9,563 nt of DNA from Mediterranea massiliensis (GTDB taxonomy: Bacteria; Bacteroidota; Bacteroidia; Bacteroidales; Bacteroidaceae): positions 1-9,563 of the forward strand of contig CATXSD010000100.1 of NCBI GenBank assembly GCA_958402075.1, written 5' to 3'. How positions within the stretch are numbered: the stretch's first letter is position 1; each line of letters begins with the position of its first letter. The notes under the pieces are model-generated. The model saw only the letters and a list, made by a program, of their open reading frames with translations, did not search any database and was not told the DNA's origin. Shown one piece after another: positions 6,639 through 9,563 of this stretch. The position numbers and the translations under genes were made by a program.

Positions 6639-6797
6639 CTTGTCACTCGTAGCTTGTCACTCGTAGCTTGTAGCTCGTAGCTTGTCACTCGTAGCTTGTA
6701 GCTCGTAGCTTGTCACTCGTAGCTTGTCACTCGTAGCTTGTCACTCGTAGCTTGTAGCTCACACCACTCGTAGCTCGTAGCTCGTCACTCGTAGCTC
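6639..6797 (-). repeat. heptamer array, right arm (22 units, CTCGTAG-type)
   Basis: Eighteen consecutive heptamers run from 6639 to 6764, then a 2-bp CA insertion, then four more to 6794 and a partial CTC. The units are CTCGTAG, CTTGTCA, CTTGTAG, one CTCGTCA and one decayed CTCACAC. CTCGTAG alternates strictly with CTTGTCA or CTTGTAG through most of the array, giving a 14-bp higher-order period. The array ends one base before the transporter stop codon (TAA on the minus strand, plus-strand 6799-6801). It is more regular than the left arm, which suggests more recent expansion or better maintenance. Confidence 0.95.
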
Positions 6798-6798
6798 T

Positions 6799-8322
6799 TT
6801 AAGCCACCTTTTCCAGCTTCTTCATCACCGAGAAGATGAAGAGAGCAGCCAGCAGGCAGAGACCCATCAGAACGCCCCATACAATCCACAGATCGAGGTC
6901 GCCCCACAACCAGGCGGCTACAGCCGTCAGGTAGTTACCGATGGCAGTCGCTACAAACCAACCACCCATCATCATACCCTTGTACTTCGGAGGTGCTACC
7001 TTCGACACGAACGAAATGCCCATCGGCGACAACAGCAACTCGCCGAACGTCAGTATCAGGTAAGTCGAAACCAGCCAGTTGGGCGATACAAACGTAGCCG
7101 TACCGGCCTCGGTAGCCGCTGCCTGTGCAGTAGGAGTAAGCAGACCGAAGGAAGCGAACATCATCAGCACGTAACCGCAGGCTGCTACCAGCATACCCAA
7201 ACCAATCTTGCGGGGAGCCGAAGGTTCCTTACCCTTGCGGGAGAGCGAACCGAAGATAGCCATCGAAACCGGTGTCAGTGCCACCACAAAGAAGGGGTTG
7301 AACTGCTGGAAGATAGGAGCGTCTACCGGCGTCACGCCTTCGAGCGTCGAATAGCGGTAAACCAGGAACACCACAGCCAACAAAATCACAATACCCGAAA
7401 TGGTCTTGCCCTTACCTGTCTTCGACTGGAAGAGGGAGAACAGAGCATAGACAATAAAGATAATGGCCACCAGGTTCCATACGCTGAACATCATGCTTTC
7501 CAGTCCGACAGAACTCTTGGCAGTATATTCATCGGCAAAGTAAGTCAACGTCAGTCCGTTCTGATGGAACGCCATCCAGAAGAAGATCACCACAGCGAAC
7601 ACCAGGCAGAGGGCCACGATGCGGTCTTTCGTCTCGCGCGGAGAAAGTTCCTCGACAGCAGCTTCCTGCTTGCTTCCGGCCTGCTTTCCGCTGCCTTCCA
7701 CGTGCTTGAACGAGCTGCGGAAACCGTAGTAGATCAGCATGGAGACAATCAGTGACACACAAGCCACCGCAAAGGCGAAATGATAGGAATCGTTCACACT
7801 CACACCCCAGTTCTTCTGGGCATATTCCATCATGGCTACCGCTGCCGTAGGAGCAAACAGGGCGCCGATGTTGATGGCCATATAGAAAATACTGAAAGCA
7901 GAATCACGTTTGGATGCGTATTCGGGCGAGTCGTACAGATTGCCCACCATCACCTGCAAGTTACCCTTGAACAGACCCGTACCACTGCTGATGACTACCA
8001 GTGCGGCAAACATCGCAATCAGGCCCACCGTGCCGCTACCCAACGGAAGAGCCAGCAGCACATAACCCGCAAACATGGCTACGATACCGATTTTCACCAT
8101 CTTGCCATAACCGAACTTGTCGGCCAGGATACCGCCGATGAACGGGAGGAAATAAACCAACGCCAAAAACGTAGAATAAATAGTGCCGGCCATGGCAGGT
8201 GACAAGCCGAAATTGGCTTTCAGAAACAAGACGAAAATGGCCAGCATCGTGTAGTAGCCGAAACGTTCGCCGGTATTGGCGAGCGCCAAGGCATAAAGAC
8301 CTTTAGGTTGCCCTTCAAACAT
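6799..8322 (-). CDS. POT/PTR family peptide MFS transporter
   Basis: A 507-aa inner-membrane carrier of the proton-dependent oligopeptide transporter family, predicted to import di- and tripeptides. Family signatures are GERFGYYTM (18-26) in TM1, GGILADKFGYGKMV (63-76) in the TM2-3 loop, GTGLFKGN (114-121), the PTR2 signature FYMAINIGA (146-154), FWMAFHQNG (248-256) in TM7, FNPFFVVALTP (341-351) in TM8 and GELLLSPMG (427-435) in TM10. A hydrophilic loop at about 205-232 separates the two halves. Two deviations stand out: the ExxER motif reads N16-T-G-E19-R20, so the first Glu is Asn, and the usual FKPN reads FKGN. The length is normal for the family. The gene has its own candidate promoter and is convergent with the acetyltransferase. 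Substrate and coupling ion are inferred from the family only. Confidence 0.92.
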   Translation of the reverse strand: MFEGQPKGLYALALANTGERFGYYTMLAIFVLFLKANFGLSPAMAGTIYSTFLALVYFLPFIGGILADKFGYGKMVKIGIVAMFAGYVLLALPLGSGTVGLIAMFAALVVISSGTGLFKGNLQVMVGNLYDSPEYASKRDSAFSIFYMAINIGALFAPTAAVAMMEYAQKNWGVSVNDSYHFAFAVACVSLIVSMLIYYGFRSSFKHVEGSGKQAGSKQEAAVEELSPRETKDRIVALCLVFAVVIFFWMAFHQNGLTLTYFADEYTAKSSVGLESMMFSVWNLVAIIFIVYALFSLFQSKTGKGKTISGIVILLAVVFLVYRYSTLEGVTPVDAPIFQQFNPFFVVALTPVSMAIFGSLSRKGKEPSAPRKIGLGMLVAACGYVLMMFASFGLLTPTAQAAATEAGTATFVSPNWLVSTYLILTFGELLLSPMGISFVSKVAPPKYKGMMMGGWFVATAIGNYLTAVAAWLWGDLDLWIVWGVLMGLCLLAALFIFSVMKKLEKVA

Positions 8323-8362
8323 AATTGTGAATATTAAGATTAATAATTTGAGTTATTTTGTG

Positions 8363-8370
8363 CAAATATA
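8363..8370 (-). promoter_or_regulatory. candidate -7 promoter box for the peptide transporter
   Basis: Read on the minus strand this is TATATTTG, a full TAnnTTTG match, giving a start near 8356 and a leader of about 34 nt before the ATG at 8322. The -33 region is weak: TTTC lies about 22 bp upstream. The box lies in the 93-bp gap after ybaK, so the transporter is probably transcribed separately from it. Confidence 0.5.
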
Positions 8371-8415
8371 TGATTTTTGCCAATATCTTATCGAAACTAT
8401 CCCGAAAACTTTCCG

Positions 8416-8898
8416 TCAGTCCTCAAAAAGTACACACACCTCGGCCTTCACTTCGCGTATCAGGTCCTTCGGGTCCAGTTTCAGCTGCAGTCCTCGTATG
8501 CCTGCACTGATGTAGATGTAGGGGAACTGGAGGCACGTCTCGTGGATATAGGTGGGGAAAGGTTTCTTCATCCCGATGGGCGAACAGCCGCCACGGATGT
8601 AGCCCGTCAGGGGCAGCAGTTCCTTCACGGGGATGAGGTCGCACTTCTTGTTGCCCGACACCTTGGCGGCCAGCTTCAGGTCCACTTCGTGTTCGCCGGG
8701 AATGACGCATACGAAATGTCCCGTTTTGTCGCCGTGCAGTACGAGGGTCTTGAACACACATTCGATGTCTTCGCCCAGGCTGGCGGCTACGTGTACCGCG
8801 CTCAGGTCGTTCTCGTCCACTTCGTAGGGGATGAGTTCGTAGGCTATCTTCGCCTTGTCCAGCAGCCTTGCCGCATTGGTCTTATTAATCTTTTTCAT
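8416..8898 (-). CDS. ybaK: Cys-tRNA(Pro)/Cys-tRNA(Cys) deacylase, YbaK/EbsC family
   Basis: A 160-aa single-domain protein of the usual YbaK length. It hydrolyses Cys-tRNA(Pro) formed when prolyl-tRNA synthetase mischarges cysteine, so it acts in trans as an editing factor in the cytoplasm. The signatures are visible: MKKINKTNAARLLDKAKIAYELIPY-type start (residues 1-25), Lys50 in ECVFKTLVLHG (matching the conserved active-site Lys of the family), and the YIRGGCSPIGMKK loop at 100-112, with GGCSPIG at 103-109. The C-terminal strand region is PYIYISAGIRGLQLKL. The start at 8898 gives the standard KxNKTNAARxLD N-terminus. It lies upstream of the peptide transporter on the same strand, with 93 bp between them. 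The DNA upstream is repeat-rich, and I see no TAnnTTTG box close to its start. Confidence 0.93.
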   Translation of the reverse strand: MKKINKTNAARLLDKAKIAYELIPYEVDENDLSAVHVAASLGEDIECVFKTLVLHGDKTGHFVCVIPGEHEVDLKLAAKVSGNKKCDLIPVKELLPLTGYIRGGCSPIGMKKPFPTYIHETCLQFPYIYISAGIRGLQLKLDPKDLIREVKAEVCVLFED

Positions 8899-8943
8899 TG
8901 TTTCTGTTTTTATTTTATTGTTTAGTTTGTAGTTACCTATACT

Positions 8944-9022
8944 TGTACTTTTTCTTTCGCTTGCCGTTATCTGTACTTTTTCTTTCGCTTGCTGCTATCT
9001 CTGTACTTTTTCTTTCGCTTGC
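8944..9022. repeat. three direct copies of a 21-bp motif upstream of ybaK
   Basis: Identical 21-bp copies start at 8944, 8972 and 9002 (periods 28 and 30 bp). Each runs from TGTAC through the pyrimidine tract TTTTTCTTTCG to CTTGC. The linkers (CGTTATC and TGCTATCTC) are similar but not identical. The first copy ends 46 bp upstream of the ybaK start, on the opposite strand sense. Open frames on both strands here encode only low-complexity Lys/Arg-rich repeats, so I treat it as non-coding. Confidence 0.95.
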
Positions 9023-9035
9023 CCGAAAGAAAAAG
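9006..9035. repeat. 12-bp perfect hairpin in the third 21-bp repeat copy
   Basis: CTTTTTCTTTCG (9006-9017) pairs perfectly with CGAAAGAAAAAG (9024-9035) around the loop CTTGCC. Only the third copy has the right half, so the first two look like partial duplicates of the left half of a palindromic element. Purine-rich AAAAAGAAAGGGC (9041-9053) follows. Confidence 0.85.
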
Positions 9036-9266
9036 ATACCAAAAAGAAAGGGCACCGTCTGCACTTCCAGGGCTACTCCGGAAGTCTGCCGGGCTAAAGG
9101 ACAGGAACTCGCTACGCTCAAACAGCCTGTCCTTCTCACGCCCGTCAGACTCCCTCCGCTTTGCGCCCCTACAGTGAGGCCGGAGAGCCCTGCGGCGTGT
9201 TCTGCCAACGGCGTATTCCTTACAACGGCGTGTTCTGCCAACGACGTATTCTGGCAAGGATAAATC
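9036..9266. other. gene-free composite repeat tract with small hairpins
   Basis: I see no credible gene here. The tract holds a 6-bp hairpin (ACTTCC 9063-9068 with GGAAGT 9080-9085), then a 9-bp hairpin (AAGGACAGG 9097-9105 with CCTGTCCTT 9126-9134) around a loop containing ACTCGCTACGCTCAAACAG. After GC-rich sequence come two direct copies of a 26-bp unit (9193-9218 and 9226-9251), starting CGGCGTGTTCTGCC and ending CGTATTC, 25 of 26 identical, 33 bp apart. The sequence style is that of dispersed intergenic repeats and not of coding DNA. Confidence 0.7.
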
Positions 9267-9336
9267 CATTCACTCCCGTAGCGCAGCCCGAGCCCCCTCT
9301 GTCACCCTGAACGTAGTGAAGGATCTCCTCCGCTCC

Positions 9337-9410
9337 GTCATCCCGGCCTTGAGCCGGGATCCAGGACTCACACCGCAAGGATATGGATCCCGCATCGAGT
9401 GCGGGATGAC
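9337..9410. repeat. double-hairpin (REP/BIME-like) element, copy 2
   Basis: The left arm (9337-9362) is identical to that at 2686-2711. The right arm (9385-9410) differs from 2736-2761 by one base (ATCGAG in place of ATCAAG), and the 22-bp centre is different from copy 1. It forms the second half of tandem unit 1. It is not directly next to a stop codon, so a terminator role is less obvious than for copy 1. Confidence 0.92.
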
Positions 9411-9511
9411 AAGAACTGCGTCAAGGCAAAAGAAAAGTACACATTCACTACCGTAGCGCAGCCCGGGCCTCCCTCTGTCACCCTGAACGTAGTGAGGATC
9501 TCCTCCGTTCC

Positions 9512-9563
9512 GTCATCCCGGCCTTGAGCCGGGATCCAGGACTCACACCGCAAGGATATGGAT
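9512..9563. repeat. double-hairpin element, copy 3 (truncated by window end)
   Basis: The left arm (9512-9537) and the central 22 bp are identical to copy 2; the right arm is cut after GGAT. It belongs to tandem unit 2. Confidence 0.9.

Larger units (their letters stand above)
9267..9563. repeat. 175-bp-period tandem repeat, two copies (second cut by window end)
   Basis: Unit 1 is 9267-9441; unit 2 starts at 9442 and runs off the window. Each begins CATTCACT, continues CCGTAGCGCAGCCCG and CACCCTGAACGTAGTGA, then GGATCTCCTCCG, then the double-hairpin element. The two units differ by a few substitutions and two compensating 1-bp indels. The part of unit 1 from about 9411 to 9441 (AAGAACTGCGTCAAGGC and following) is spacer. 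The array may continue beyond the window. Confidence 0.92.

Noticed and set aside
6449..6797. CRISPR array or plasmid-type iterons
   Set aside because: Units are 7 bp with no unique spacers, the two arms are in opposite orientation, and there is no cas, rep or origin-like gene nearby.
554..8322. A peptide-utilisation operon linking DPP5 and the POT transporter
   Set aside because: The genes are on opposite strands, more than 4 kb apart, with unrelated genes and terminators between them; only a loose functional link remains.
8898..9269. Small ORFs of about 100-120 codons on both strands upstream of ybaK
   Set aside because: They read through the 21-bp repeats and hairpins, giving repeated Lys/Arg-rich or Phe/Leu-rich peptides. 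There is no conserved domain, and several frames are open at once.

Overview
The window looks like a chromosomal segment from a Bacteroidales bacterium (Bacteroides/Phocaeicola-like). Three things suggest this. The S9 peptidase closely resembles Porphyromonas DPP5. Several upstream regions carry TAnnTTTG boxes, the Bacteroidetes -7 promoter element. Start codons are preceded by A/T-rich sequence with no clear Shine-Dalgarno. Coding regions favour G/C in third positions, which also produces long antisense shadow ORFs. No phage, plasmid, IS or CRISPR genes are visible.

Layout. (1) 3-476 (+): the C-terminal part of a LytTR response regulator, cut by the window start. (2) 554-2668 (+): a complete DPP5-type dipeptidyl peptidase with a lipoprotein-like signal. 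(3) 2686-2761: a double-hairpin repeat between convergent genes. (4) 4277-2799 (-): a two-gene unit, a PadR-type repressor followed by a PspC-domain membrane protein. A possible PadR operator lies upstream. (5) 4508-6448 (+): a secreted alpha/beta hydrolase, then a GNAT acetyltransferase 42 bp downstream. (6) 6449-6797: a gene-free interval packed almost stop codon to stop codon with two oppositely oriented arrays of degenerate heptamers around a strong bidirectional terminator hairpin. (7) 8322-6799 (-): a POT/PTR-type peptide transporter with an altered ExxER motif. (8) 8898-8416 (-): a YbaK-type Cys-tRNA(Pro) deacylase. (9) 8899-9563: gene-free, repeat-rich DNA with three copies of a 21-bp motif, several hairpins, a 26-bp direct repeat, and a 175-bp-period tandem unit that contains the same double-hairpin element as item 3 and runs off the window end.

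How the genes may work together. DPP5 releases dipeptides in the periplasm and POT carriers import di- and tripeptides, so the two fit peptide-based nutrition, but they are distant and on opposite strands. The padR-pspC pair looks like a small self-regulated envelope-stress module. The other genes are housekeeping or of unknown role.

The least ordinary content is intergenic. The inverted heptamer arrays at 6449-6797 are the best candidate for something undescribed, followed by the composite repeats at 8944-9563. I found no convincing new multigene system.
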